Part shown: in pieces, positions 21,058-32,443 of the stretch | Layout of the letters: every line of letters starts with the position of its first letter | Numbering within the stretch: the stretch's first letter is position 1 | NCBI RefSeq assembly: GCF_048544455.1 | Contig: NC_133536.1 | Coordinates: 172,070,325 to 172,134,324 of the forward strand | Source: Silene latifolia | Lineage: Eukaryota; Streptophyta; Magnoliopsida; Caryophyllales; Caryophyllaceae | Length of the DNA stretch: 64,000 nt | Reading direction: 5' to 3' | Notes under the pieces: model-generated | Told to the model about the DNA's origin: nothing | Database searches by the model: none | What the model saw: the letters and a program-made list of their open reading frames with translations, nothing else | Translations under genes and position numbers: made by a program

Positions 21058-21560
21058 AATTACTTAAAGTTTATTGATTAAACTTTAACTAATTAACTAA
21101 ATGATTATGAACGTAATGAAATGAACAAAAAGAAAGACTGCAAGGACACACGATATTTGAAGTGGTTCAGCTTCACACGTCGAAGCCTACGTCCACTATT
21201 CTCGATTAATAATTTTAGTACCTCTCTCCGGATTACAAAATTATCAACCCACTCGTATAGTTAACTCTAACTATAACTCAATTTGAATATCACTAGATAT
21301 TCTATTTTGACTATCTTAAGTTACTAAGAAAGCACTTGATTGTTCTTCTAAGTGTTCACACAATTGAACAAGTAAGAAACAATATGAAGTACTATTATCT
21401 TATGACGTAATCTTAAGAAAGATAAGCAAATTAAAGAGCACGACTTTTCGCAATATTTTCAAAAGCAAAACAATAAAACAATTAAGAATTAAACTCAAAT
21501 ATGTTTGCAAGGATTGTTGTATTTCGAAAAGCTTGAAAATAGATGAGGAATAATCATATG

Positions 21561-21568
21561 TATTTATA
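21561..21568 (-). promoter_or_regulatory. TATA box in Copia1 LTR
   Basis: The complement reads TATAAATA, following a pyrimidine-rich stretch (CTCTTCTCTAC). It is in the middle of the LTR as expected for the U3/R border. Confidence 0.55.
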
Positions 21569-22130
21569 GTAGAGAAGAGAACTAGGATTTGCACGAAACC
21601 CTAGGAGCCGTGAGATAAACGGCTTATCTCATAAGAGATAATTCTTTATCTCTTTCCTAATTTCAATCCAAGATATATTAGTTTAGGTAAATAAGATAAA
21701 AGCAAATCTTATTTTCCAAAACTATACCTATAGGTTTATTAGATAAGTAAACAAATCAAATCATATATTATTAAGATAGGAAAATATCTTATATAAATAT
21801 AAGCTAGATTTGATTAGATAGGTTACTTATACTAAACAACTTACATGACCCATCGGTTTACAGCCCACGACCAAAACCCTAGGCCCGTGTCCATCTTAGA
21901 GAAAATCTCTCTTCTTGGATTAGGGTTAGGTTAAATAAACTAGCAAACCCTAGGTAGCATGACGACCCATAAGTCGTTTTACTAACCAATAAAGATATGC
22001 AAGCTATCTATTATAACAACCCATATATCAACTCCACTATTGATACATATGATTTCGAAATATATTTAAAGAATTTTATCCTTTGAAAAATGATTTTAAA
22101 AACTATTAAAATCGTGTTATTAAAATGCTA

Positions 22131-22496
22131 CTTAAAGTTATAGTAGAAACAGCTATAACTTTAAGTTTGGTAAGTAAAGTTATAGGTGAAATAGCTATAA
22201 CTTTACCTTCCCAATATTCTTATCTTAAGATATCGTCATTAGATGAAGACCTATACTAGCTAATCTTCCTGGAGATCTTCAGTGATATGATCTTCTCTTT
22301 ATCTTGACCAAAAGCTCTTCATCTTGAGCTTTGTTAAAGACTTGATCTAGCCTTTTGCTGGAGTGATCATCAAACTTGAAACTTGTTACAGTTACCATGA
22401 TGCTTTAAGAATCTTCAATGTTATAACTCAAGCTGCTATAACATTACTTGAATGATGCCTCACAAATCCTCAATTTTATAGCTAAGAATGCTATAA
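22131..22496. other. Four CTATAAC-type inverted repeats in Copia1 LTR
   Basis: CTTAAAGTTATAG/CTATAACTTTAAG (22131-22143, 22153-22165), TAAAGTTATAG/CTATAACTTTA (22175-22185, 22195-22205), AATGTTATA/TATAACATT (22417-22425, 22437-22445) and TTATAGC/GCTATAA (22476-22482, 22490-22496). All arms are perfect. Confidence 0.85.
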
Positions 22497-22630
22497 CATT
22501 ACTTGCGAAACTTGTAACCCTAAGTCAATCTAGCAAGGACTAACCAAACGATTACGAGCAAGAGTATATATAAAACGAAACATATACTTGTCATTATCAA
22601 AAATTAATCATATATCTATATGGTCCAACA

Positions 22631-22690
22631 CGCTGCACTAACTTAGATTTGACGCGATACAAGGATGACTTTGACAGACTTTGTTTAAGT
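22631..22690. other. Short stretch between Copia1 and Copia2
   Basis: Sixty bases without a recognisable feature. It belongs to whatever was present before Copia2 inserted, and is continuous with 36950 onward once Copia2 is removed. Confidence 0.6.
22686..22690. repeat. Target site duplication of Copia2, left copy (taagt)
   Basis: It directly precedes TGTTGGAATATG and matches 36945-36949. Confidence 0.93.
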
Positions 22691-23355
22691 TGTTGGAATA
22701 TGTGTCCTCCGACAATAATGCGATCACGACTGTTGATCATGATGATCACACGTTTAAATCTCATTATAAAGAATACAATTGGGAAGTAATATTGTTACTG
22801 TCAACTGGTCAACATATATCGGTAATGATTGGCTGACTAGAGTTTGACATTACTGTCGTGCGACGGTGGTGATCAGTTGACCCCCTAGGTCATACCTATA
22901 GGGCAACACTCTTAATTGATTATTTAATTAATCGTATAATGTTACGAGTTAATTAAATTATTTGAAAATTGACGGACGATTTTGGAAGTAATATTTACGT
23001 ATCATATCGAAATGTGATTAAATAAGATACGGTCTGAGTAATTGAATCGTATCATTACTCGGATGAAATAATTGTTTAAGGTAACAATTAAATTTGAATA
23101 AATTATTATAAATACAGTCTGTTGTGATTTATAAATGGTAAAAAATTTTGGTACAAGTAATTATGATATTACTAAGTCGATTTTTGTATGTGACGTATTT
23201 TTTAATGATACGTTGATTTTTAATATGTTAAAAATACATAACAAATTTATGTGACATGTGACATGTTACATATTGACAAATTGACAAAAATAATACGGAT
23301 CCCATATTATCAAGTGTACCGAAATTAAGTGGTGGTTTAGGCTAATATTGTGTTT

Positions 23356-23468
23356 GTAATTTAAAAATTACTCCCTTATATGTTTCAGTTTCCTAAAATT
23401 ACTCCCTTATATGTTTTTTTTTTAAATTACTCCCTTAAGTTTACCTCAGGCCAAAAATTGCTACCATT
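23356..23468 (+). repeat. MULE left terminal inverted repeat
   Basis: It begins GTAATTTAAAAATTACTCCC and runs to GCTACCATT. It contains ATTACTCCCTTA three times. Confidence 0.9.
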
Positions 23469-23747
23469 ATTAGTTTTAAGGTGAAAAAGTGAGTGAATGG
23501 ACAAAATTGCCCTTCAGTTAACTTATCCCCAATTCATCCACAACGTTTCATTCACCTAAGCCTTTATCAATTGAAACCCCCAAATTCCCTCTTCAAAACC
23601 CTAAATCGAATTCAATTCAAAACCCAGAAAACGCATCCCCAATTCATCTCCCAACTAATTGAACATACAATGTTCAATTAAATCTCTCAAATCTTCTTAA
23701 CCTTAAATTGAAGATTAGTAGGAGAGCACTTGAAGCAGGCGACAACA
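23469..23747 (+). other. MULE subterminal region upstream of the transposase
   Basis: AT-rich DNA with caattcaa-type phrases. It should hold the transposase promoter and 5' UTR. No clear TATA box is seen. Confidence 0.5.
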
Positions 23748-26700
23748 ATGAATCCGGGAAGTAATGAGGTATGTTAATTGTTAATTGATTTTTACTTTTT
23801 ACCTGTTTATTGTTCATTAATGAAATGGAAATTCATTGTAATTGTTGCATTGTTTATGTTCTAATGATTGAGTTTGTATTTTACCCTAATTTAAACCATT
23901 TTTGTTCGTGTTATTAATACCCCATATTTCATCTATATTGTAGGATATTAGTTCTACTGTTGGTACAAATTTTACTGTTCATTTAATGGTATTCTATGAA
24001 GGGAAGTTTGAAACAGTTAAAGGGGTTACTATGTATAAGGGTGGTAATTTACATCATATGAAAGGGTTGAAGAAGGATCAGTTGACTATTGAATTTTGTA
24101 AGGATTTAGGGAAACAATTATGTGGATCAGTAGACTTTGATATGTGGTATAGAAGGTATGGAGTGGATCTCACTAGTGGTAGAACCTTGTTGTTGAGTGA
24201 GGATGATGTGGTCCAATTGCTGAGGACAATGTGTAAGATGAGGTGTGTGATGGTGTACATCACTCAACCAAAAGCAGGGGTATCTTGCAGGCTTACCAGA
24301 AGTAAGGGTATCTTGCAGGCCCACCCAATATTAAATTCACAAACCAACAAAAAAGCAACAACAAAAGTTGGTCCAAGCACATTCAAAGCACCCAGGAAAA
24401 AGCAATTAAGTACAATAAATGAGCATCCTTTATCTTTGACAAAAAATCTCAGCCAAAAGAAATCTAACCTCAAAAATGAACCCCCATTACCTCTGAGAAG
24501 AAGTCCTAGGCATCTCAAAACAAAAATATTAGATTCAACTCCCTTAGATACTTTAACTGGAAGTACTATCACTCCAATTAGGGCTAAGTTACCTGTAAAG
24601 AGACTGATAAAATTTGAGGGCAACTTTAGAGCTGGTGTTGAAGACCAGAAAAGTGTAGGGGTAGGAGTTGAATCTGAGGCTGGTGATAAGGTTGCTGTTG
24701 AACTTGAGAAGAGTCTAGGGCAAGGAGCTGAGGTTGGTGTTGATAACAAGGGGAAGACAGTATTAGAGAAGGTCAAAGGGAGAGTTATTAGGCAAAAAAG
24801 TGTTGCTTGCAAGGGAAAAAAGTCAGTACCTAAAGATAAGGAGGAAGTGAATGTTGTGGCAGACAAGGGGAAACAAAAGGCAAGGTCTGAGGTAGAGGAA
24901 GAGGAAGATGAGTTCACTGATTCAGATCTCAGTGAAGGAAGTGATCCAGAATTTCAGCTAGATGAGTATGATGTAAGGGTTGCGAGAGGAGGAAGATATA
25001 TTTGCGAAGCGAATCTTTGGTGAGATTCTAAAAATGTGGAGGAGACAATCAATATTGACAAACAGAAAAACAAAGCAAAGAGAAAATAGAGTTAAACTGC
25101 TTGTAGGAGTTGATAACCTTGAGATAAATTTCATTGAAGAGGAAGGAGTAGATTCTGATGAGCTAAGGAGCTTGCATGGTTCTGATGATGAGGTAGATTC
25201 TTACCCTTCTTTTAATCCTTCAACTGACTTCTCAAAATCAGTTAAGCTTAAGATAGGTTTGAAGTTTCCTAGTGTGGAGGTATTTAGGAAGGCATTAGTT
25301 GCTCACAGTGTAAGCAATGGTTATGACTTCTGGTACTCTCATAATGGGAGGGATAGGGTGACAACCCAATGTAGGAATAGATGTGATTGTCCTTGGAATA
25401 GTAAGAAGTCAAAGTTTGGAAAGTGCACATGTAATGCTCCAATTAAATGCAAGTTTAGAGTTCATGCAAGAAAGATGGATGAGGAGGAGACATTTCAGAT
25501 AAGGGGGTTGAATTTAAAACATAGTTGTGTGATGTCAAACTACAATAGGAAAGTGACATCTGAGTTCTTGGCAGAGAAATACATTGAGTTTTTTAGAGAT
25601 AATTTGGATTGGAAGTTGAAAAAATTTCAAAGCTCTGTTTTAAGGGAGTTGGGGTTCATGTCGGTTATATGAAGTGTTGGTTAGCAAGGGCAAGGGCAAA
25701 GTTAATCATTTATGGGAATGGGAGTGACCAATATGCACATGTGTGGGACTATGCAGCAGCTATTATAAAGCACAACAGAGGTAGCTCAAAGATTTGTGGT
25801 CTCAGTGACTCCATAGAAAGGCCCCCACCCATCTTCAAAAGAATGTACATTTGTCTAGCAGCTTGCAAGGAAGGCTTTAGTAAAGGTTGTAGACCTATTA
25901 TAGGGGTAGATGGGTGTCATTTGAAGGGAGCCTATCCAGGGATATGTCTAGTTCTTTGTGGGGTTGGATGGCAACAACAACATTTATCCTATTGCTTGGG
26001 CAGTGGTGGAGGTGGAGAATAGAGATTCTTGGACATGGTTTCTTGAGCTGCTGTCTAGTGGTTTGGAGAAGGTTGATGGGGAAGGGTTAACCTTCATGTC
26101 CGACACGAAGGGTTTGCTAGATGCACTAAACATGGCTGTCCCAAAGGCACATGTCAGGTATTGTGCAAGACATATTTGGGCAAACTTCAAGATAAATTTC
26201 AAAGTGGCCAGTTGTTTAAGGAAACATTCGGAATGCTTTGCAAGAGCAAGAACAAAGGTATGTTTTTACTTCTTTTTTTTTCTCAACTGATAGTCCACTG
26301 GCTTTTTATACTGGAATGCACATAGTCCACTGACTTTTTTACCGACTTGGCTTTTAACCTCCTAACAGGCTGAATTTGACATAGAGATGGAAGCTATGAG
26401 GTCTCTATCAACTCAAGCATGGGAGTATCTGAATGCCATTCCCCCTAGACATTGGTCAAGGCATGCATTTGACACTAATTGTAAGTCTAATCTTCTACTC
26501 AACAATCTTTGTGAGGTTTTTAATGCTGTTCTCAAAGAAGCTAGAGACAAGCCAATCCTCACCCACATGGAGTGGATGAGGAGGTATGTTATGGAGAGAA
26601 TATGCCAAAAGAGGCAGGGTGGTATGGCATATGAGGAGAGATTAATGCCCTATGCAACTAAATACATTGCTTGGGCTAAGGAAGAGGGTAGGTTTTGTAA

Positions 26701-27370
26701 ATGGTCTAGATCTGATATGGGGGTCTATGAAGTAATTTATAAGGGGGAACAATGTCTTTGTGAATCAATTTGAGGACTTGTACCTGTTTTCATTGGGACC
26801 TTAGTGGATTGCCTTGTCCACATGCAACATGTTGCATATTGTTAGAAAGGAAGGACCCAGTGGACTATGTGCACGAGGCTTACTCAAAAGCAAGGTATCA
26901 GGTCACCTATGAACCTGCAGTTTTACCCATGCCTGGTGTAAAACATTGGGAGAAGACTGGACTTCCGAACCACTTCCACCACCTATGAGAACCATGCAGC
27001 GGGCCTAAGTCCAAGAAGAGAAGGAAGGAGGCAGGAGAAGATGCAGAACAGAGGGTGAAAAGGGTAAAAAAACCAAACAAATGTGGTAAGTGTGGAGAGT
27101 TGGGTCATTCCAAAAGGACCTCGTAAGAACTCAGTTGCACCTCCTCACAATGAAAGGGCTCCTGGTGGGAGACCACTAAGTAGAAGCCAATGGGCAAAGG
27201 AGGGGAGAGAGAAGAGGAAGAGTAGATTAACTGCAAGGGAAGCATGGGAAAGACAACATGGAGCTGCTGCTTCTGCCGCATCCTCTCAAGCAGACCATCC
27301 AACAAAGTCTTTCTTTGCATCATTTCGAGCAGAACATCCAACATGCCCCCATCAGCTCCACGCACCATAA
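23748..27370 (+). pseudogene. MULE transposase, frameshifted
   Basis: Cut-and-paste transposase. A short exon (23748-23768, MNPGSNE) and an intron 23769-23943 (GT-AG, phase 0) precede the main exon. Domains: N-terminal ubiquitin-like/PB1-type region (VFYEGKFETVKG), a basic/acidic linker, a MuDR DNA-binding part (LKIGLKFPSVEVFRKAL, CDCPW...CKFRVHAR), the MULE DDE domain with GVDGCHLKG and SDTKGLLDAL, an intron 26258-26368 (phase 0), a SWIM zinc finger (CTCFHWDLSGLPCPHA) near 26780-26830 and a terminal CCHC knuckle (CGKCGELGHSKR) near 27085. Frame breaks lie near 24980-25020, 25660, 25965, 26770 and 27122, with a TGA at 26986. It cannot make an active enzyme. Confidence 0.88.
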
Positions 27371-27749
27371 CTTCCTTCACTGAGTTGCTCAGTCAAGCTA
27401 GCAACAACTTGCTTTAATTTCAGTTTATTATGTAGTTTGGTGATGTATTTTCCTTTTGAACAATGTTGTCAGTTTGAGACAGTTCCAAAACATGTAAAAC
27501 AATATGGTGACAGTTGCTTAATGACAGGATGTTTTTGGAACAAATTCTTGCGTCAACTACAATCAAATAGCTCATGAATCCATACAAGTTCAACTGATAT
27601 AACTACAATCCATACAAGTTCAACTAACATAACAAGCTTAAAAGAGAGAATTCAAGTGACATTACAACATCAACTACAATCCATACATTAGATCATCAAA
27701 TAGCTCATGAATCACTAATTGAAAATTTTCAAGAGCTATATCCGTTCAA
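27371..27749. other. MULE spacer between convergent genes
   Basis: About 380 bases with short direct repeats (atccatacaagttcaact, acataacaag). It probably holds the two 3' UTRs and polyadenylation sites. Confidence 0.55.
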
Positions 27750-28202
27750 CTAAAACATAGTGCACATCAACACTACTAGTACAAACAAAGTGGCAAAAAT
27801 TGCCATTGTTAAACCTTTGTTGCTTGACCCCCCTCTGCCAGCATCCCCAACCACACCTAAAACCTTCATCTTCTCAATTTCCAACACAAGCTTCTTCCTA
27901 TCATCTTTCAGTGACTCAACATCCCTACCCAATATATCAACTTCACATTTCAACAATCTCTTCTCCATCATCAGCTTGTTGATAATCTCTTTTTGCCAAT
28001 CCATTTGAGTGCGATCATGCCAGCGAAACCATTCACAGCCAACAGAACCCGTCCTTAAGTTTGAAAATTTACACTTTTCAAACCGTCTTCCAGGATTGTC
28101 AGATGTCCATGAAGTTAATATTGCAACAGGAACTCCACATAGGCATTTCCTTGGATGTTGGCTTGTACTATGGTAGCTGCTTTCCTTTGAATGGCTTGAC
28201 AT
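27750..28202 (-). CDS. GRF zinc-finger protein with coiled coil and C-terminal membrane segment
   Basis: From the ATG at 28202 (MSSHSKESSYHS) the protein has about 150 residues. A GRF zinc finger lies near residues 20-65: CLCGVP, then TSWTSDNPGRRFEKCK, then CEWFRWHD. GRF fingers bind single-stranded nucleic acid in known proteins. A charged helix follows (LMMEKRLLKCEVDILGRDVE, likely coiled coil), then a single hydrophobic C-terminal segment (MAIFATLFVLVVLMCTMF), giving a tail-anchored layout. It is convergent with the transposase inside the same TIRs and is open, unlike the transposase. An upstream start at 28241 in the same frame is possible but would add a hydrophobic stretch. Such GRF proteins are common in plants and in plant MULEs; the role in transposition is unknown. 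Confidence 0.75.
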   Translation of the reverse strand: MSSHSKESSYHSTSQHPRKCLCGVPVAILTSWTSDNPGRRFEKCKFSNLRTGSVGCEWFRWHDRTQMDWQKEIINKLMMEKRLLKCEVDILGRDVESLKDDRKKLVLEIEKMKVLGVVGDAGRGGSSNKGLTMAIFATLFVLVVLMCTMF

Positions 28203-28646
28203 TCTTTTGCAGGACAACAATAATACAAATAAGAAAGACAACTACTACTACTTCAATACAATTTCAGTTTTTAATTTCAAATCAGAAAGATGACTTCACA
28301 TACCCAAATCAATAAGAACCCTAATTTTAATTTCAATTTCAATTTTAATTGAATACAATTTCGATTTTTAATAGAATAGAATTTGAATGTTTAAACAAGA
28401 AAATGAAGATATACTAACCTTGAAAATGGAAACTCCAAGATTTATTGCACAACAAGATTGAGAACTTGAGTACTTGTTTGATGAAGATAGAGAAATTGAG
28501 TTTTGAATTGATTGAGAAATAGAGCAAGTGTTATGAATGAAGGCATATAATATAAGGTGAAGGAATTATAAGGGCATTTTCGTCATGATTTTAGAGGAAT
28601 TGAGCGAAAATTCGAAAACTGACGGAAATACTCGCCTGAACTGGAA
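28203..28646 (-). other. MULE right subterminal region (5' side of the GRF gene)
   Basis: AT-rich DNA with repeated caattttaattt phrases and no ORF. It should carry the GRF gene's promoter and possibly a 5' UTR intron (a pyrimidine-rich tract with AG lies just upstream of 28202 on the minus strand). Confidence 0.45.
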
Positions 28647-28760
28647 AATGGTAGCAATTTTTGGCCTGAGGTAAACTTAAGGGAGTAATTTAAAAAAAAA
28701 AACATATAAGGGAGTAATTTTAGGAAACTGAAACATATAAGGGAGTAATTTTTAAATTAC
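28647..28760 (-). repeat. MULE right terminal inverted repeat
   Basis: Its complement matches 23356-23468 almost exactly, with a slightly longer T-run. Confidence 0.9.
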
Positions 28761-29315
28761 TCTAATTATTATGAGAACACAATGATTACCTACATTCCTA
28801 GCCATGCAACCCTAATATTCATTGTGAAGACAAATGTGTGCATGCATTGGCTTCCCAAAAAGCCCCCTTCCACCCGGTTTTTGATGAGAAAACCATTATG
28901 GTTTTTCATCTCATTTTTACCTAATATTACAATAAAAATGTGTTAGTGATTATTATTCTACAACTAATCCAAAATAAGATTTTCTAGAGAGATAAAAAGC
29001 TCCCTAATTTTCTTCTAATTAATATTATACTAGTTCATGTAATATTAATTAAATTAAGGGTAAGCTTTGGGTATTAATCCTAAGGAGAGATCCTACACTT
29101 GGATCTTGGTTCTTCCGTTTAAGGATAGCACAAGAACAAAAGAAAAGGAGATTTCTTTGTGCCCATAAAACCGAAATCACCAATGTAAGAACATGATTTC
29201 TCCTCTATTTTATCATTTGTTTGCATGCATAAAATCCGTATTTAATTTTATGACAAATTAATTTATAACATATATGAGTATGTTAGTATGTATATAAATC
29301 TACATTTCCTTCAAT

Positions 29316-29328
29316 TGGTATCAGAGCC
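29316..29328 (+). other. Primer binding site, tRNA-iMet type (Copia2)
   Basis: TGGTATCAGAGCC begins two bases after the LTR end, complementary to the 3' end of plant initiator Met tRNA. Confidence 0.93.
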
Positions 29329-31541
29329 ACGGTTGTTTGTATGCAAATCGGTTAAAAGTTTTTCCGAGTTATAAGAATAACATATAAAACTTGTAAAATT
29401 TGTGTTATTATGATATATCACGAAATTAATTCATGCATGTGAATATTTCTGGTCCTAAAATGTTTTAGGATATTTTGGTTAATTTTACGGATTTTTATTG
29501 TTCATATTATACAATAATGACATTTAAATATGATTTTATGAGTAAAAATGTCATTTTCGGTCTTAAATTAGCTATACTTCGAATTTTCAGTTGGTTTTTG
29601 GATATGTTGTCACATATATTGTTTTGAGATAACCTGTAAATTTTCATATTTTTTGGACTTGTTATGCTCGAAAAATGGATTTTTCATTATTAAATTCGGA
29701 TTTAGGTGAAAAATAGGTTAATATGAGTTAAATTTCGAATCTGGTCATAGAAAATTAATATGTTGTCACATGCAATTTTACAAGATGTGTGTAAAATAAT
29801 TGGCTATAAAGAAGTCTTTTTGCATGATTTATGGATTTTTGAAAAAAATAGCATAAATAGTGACATTATTAGTGAAAAATTAATAAAACATAATCTATGA
29901 CTTAGGAAAAACGTCTAATGTTGCTTTTTATTATCTTTTTCAGATCTAAAATTGAAAAGTTAATAAATATAATTTTTCCATGTTTTTATGATTATTTTAT
30001 TAAAAACCGATAAACCGCAACATTGTTTTTCCGGAAATATTTCGAAATTTTTAACCTAAGATTTTGAACATTATGAGTGTCATGGTATTTTCCAGAATTT
30101 TCATGAGTTTAAATTTCAAATTTTGAATTTATTTGAAATTTTGTGATTTATTTGAAGTTTATAGCTTATTTTTGTAATTTTTGGTCCATTAATGAACAAT
30201 TTTATAAATATGAGTTAATTATGGTCAAATTATTAGTGAAGACTAAATTTTGAGTCCTAAGAGGTTAGGGTAATTAACTTATGCATAAATATGAATTTAT
30301 GTAATTTTTGTGATTGTAAAATGTTGAAATCATGCAAATCCGTAAAAACCGAGTAATATACGATATTGGCTAATTAAAGGCGATTTAGCATAAAATTGGG
30401 CATGTTCATACATATTATAATGCTGCATTTTCTTTATGATTGTCATAATTTTAATATATGTAATTTATTATGTAATTTTACTTAGTATGACCTTAGATTT
30501 TAATTGGTATTTCCCAAAATGTATGGGAATATCGATTCGGTTGTAATTTTATTGTGATCTCGTATCACCGTTTTGTAATTTAATAGATTTATTTTATCTT
30601 AGTTACAAATGTATAATAGGAAATTATGTAATTTATTATGTAATTTTATTCATTCCGGAATTCCCAAAGACGGATTTCTACAAGAATGGCGATACATAAA
30701 GACGGTGTTACCTCGAGATGCGTGCCACAACCGAAGTTCAAGGGTCCAATGGAGTTGGTTTCCGAATATGTAATAGTTAAATAGTTTTTCTATTTTAGGA
30801 AAGGCCATACTAGGATTTATTTATCTTTATGCTTGCATTTTATTTTATGTCACATGCATCGCTAAATCGCCATAACTAAAACATGCATCCTTATTTTATC
30901 GAGTTTATCGACCGTGTCAATTATAATTATCGTAGTTCACCGCTTTAGTTCACTTAAAACGTGATAGATAATAAATTGACATGACCTCTCGCTAAAACAA
31001 TCAATTGAGACATAGCCTTACCAAGTAGTAGAAACCATGAAAACCTATTTCGCGAGGGAGTGCACTCGGCCCTACCGGGGTACAAACCTTGTTACGTAGG
31101 GGAAGTGGGTGATGAGTGTTAATCCACCGAGTTCATATTAATGAGGGTTTCATCGGCCATACCGTGCCCAAGTTGATGTGGATTTGGATCATGGACACAT
31201 TTATTCGAAATTTGGATTGAGCTCAACGGAAGTATTCGCGACCGTAGTTGCATGTGTTCCGGGCTATAGATAATTATTAGAGTAATTTTATCGACCAAGA
31301 GTTCTAAAAGTAGAATCGATTAAAACGTTAATCCACCGAGTTATATTGATAAAGGTTTCATCGGCCATACCGGGCCTAAGTCAATATGAATTTGGGTCTT
31401 GGAATCATTTATCTAGTTGGGTAGAGGTCACTAGAAAAATGCCTAAAACTTGTTTAAATCATACTTTTTACGAGTATTATTAAAACGACATTTTTTTTAC
31501 TCCTTATATTTTGTTTTGTAGACCACTTCTTTTCATAACAA
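29329..31541 (+). other. Copia2 long untranslated leader
   Basis: About 2.2 kb, AT-rich, with no ORF above background. Near 31110-31430 two diverged copies of a ~200-bp block share the phrases aatccaccgagtt and tttcatcggccatacc (first at about 31119, second at about 31329). The length is unusual for a copia leader. Confidence 0.75.
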
Positions 31542-32443
31542 ATGGCAACACCAACATCAACTCCTAATGCCACACCTCTCGCTAGTTCATCTTGGCTCCG
31601 ATCCTTTTTGGATCGATGTAAACTTGAAAAGAATGGGTCAAATTTCTCCGATTGGGATGCCCAACTCAAATTAGCCGCCGAAGGTGACGACAAGCTTCAT
31701 TACCTTACCGAGGCCTCTCCACCCGAACCGTCCACTAGGTCCACCGCGGCCACTAGGGAAGCATATGAGGCTTACCAAATGGAGTCCGCCGCAATGAAAA
31801 ATGTCTTGATATTTGCGATGGAGGCAGACCTCCAAAGGAGAGCCTTTAAAATGGGCAATGCTAATGAGATTTACTCCAAACTTGTGACCATGTTTTCACA
31901 AACTCCGCGGATCGTCCAATATGAGGCGGCCGCGGCATTCTTTGATCTCGACTTCAAAGAGGGCCAAAAGGTTAGCCCTCATGTGCTCAAACTATTGGAG
32001 CTTGTCGAGACCTTGAAAATTCAAAAGGTTGAAATCCCCAAAGAACTCATCGTAGATAGGATTCTACACTCCTTGTCCAAAGTTAAGGCATATGTGCAAT
32101 TCCGGGTGAATTTTAACATGCAAGACAAGGATGTGTCTCTCGAAGAATTGCATAAGTTACTTGTGCAAGCCGAGAGGGACATGGGGTTAAATGTGAACCC
32201 TCCCAAGGATGTGCTTAACATAAGCACAAAGAGTAAGGGAAGTTCAAGAAGAATGGGAGAAAGGGCAAGAAGCAAGCTCCCACATTCACCAAAGCTAAGA
32301 CTTGTGAAGCTAGCACCTCAAAAGTCAAGAAGGGTCCTCTTGACAAATGCCATTATTGTAATGGCATGGGACATTGGAAAAGAAATTGTTCCAAATACCT
32401 TGGTGATATTAAGGCTGGAAAGATCACTCCAGTAGGTAAATGA
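31542..32443 (+). pseudogene. gag: Copia2 gag, frameshifted before the zinc knuckle
   Basis: Starting MATPTSTPNATPL, it has a copia gag core: FLDRCKLEKNGSNFSDWDAQL, then MFSQTPRIVQYEAAAAFFDL, then LLELVETLKIQKVEIPKEL. Around 32240 the frame shifts: the zinc knuckle CHYCNGMGHWKRNC (32348-32389) and tail GDIKAGKITPVGK to a TGA at 32441 are in a different frame. In the first frame the ORF stays open to 32435 but reads nonsense. One small indel separates it from an intact protein of roughly 300 residues. It is the only gene of the element. Confidence 0.88.

Larger units (their letters stand above)
1..22630 (-). mobile_element. Copia1: old SIRE/Maximus-like Ty1-copia retrotransposon, 3' end beyond window
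   Basis: Read on the minus strand, the order is LTR (22630-20072, starting TGTTGGACCA), a tRNA-iMet-type primer site, gag with coiled coil and zinc knuckles, then protease, integrase, RT and RNase H, then a third ORF. That order is Ty1-copia, and an extra ORF after pol plus a very long gag is typical of the SIRE/Maximus lineage. The lineage is inferred, not tested by phylogeny. The distal LTR lies left of position 1. Gypsy1 (181-12437) and a LINE fragment (20184-21057) are nested inside. Every coding part carries stops or frameshifts, so this is the oldest element here. Confidence 0.8.
20072..22630 (-). repeat. Copia1 5' LTR (interrupted by a LINE)
   Basis: On the minus strand it starts TGTTGGACCATATAG at 22630 and ends CTCTTCA at 20072, next to the primer site. 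Without the LINE it is about 1.7 kb. It contains a TATA box at 21561-21568 and four palindromes at 22131-22496. The second LTR is outside the window, so the limits rest on the TG/CA ends and the primer site. Confidence 0.75.
23356..28760 (+). mobile_element. MULE (Mutator-like DNA transposon) with long TIRs
   Basis: A 5.4-kb element bounded by ~114-bp nearly perfect terminal inverted repeats, encoding a Mutator-type transposase (plus strand) and a GRF zinc-finger protein (minus strand). The intact 3' LTR of Copia2 supplies the empty site. Comparing them, no clean 9-bp target duplication can be read, so the exact ends are uncertain by a few bases. Confidence 0.9.
22691..29313 (+). repeat. Copia2 5' LTR, split by a MULE
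   Basis: LTR sequence occupies 22691-23355 and 28761-29313, about 1.22 kb in all. It matches 35674-36944 closely, except for a missing ~60-bp block after aaaaagctc (present at 36580-36640 in the 3' LTR). Confidence 0.93.

Noticed and set aside
24264..24917. 217-codon minus-strand Ser/Leu-rich ORF in the MULE
   Set aside because: Antisense shadow of the transposase linker.
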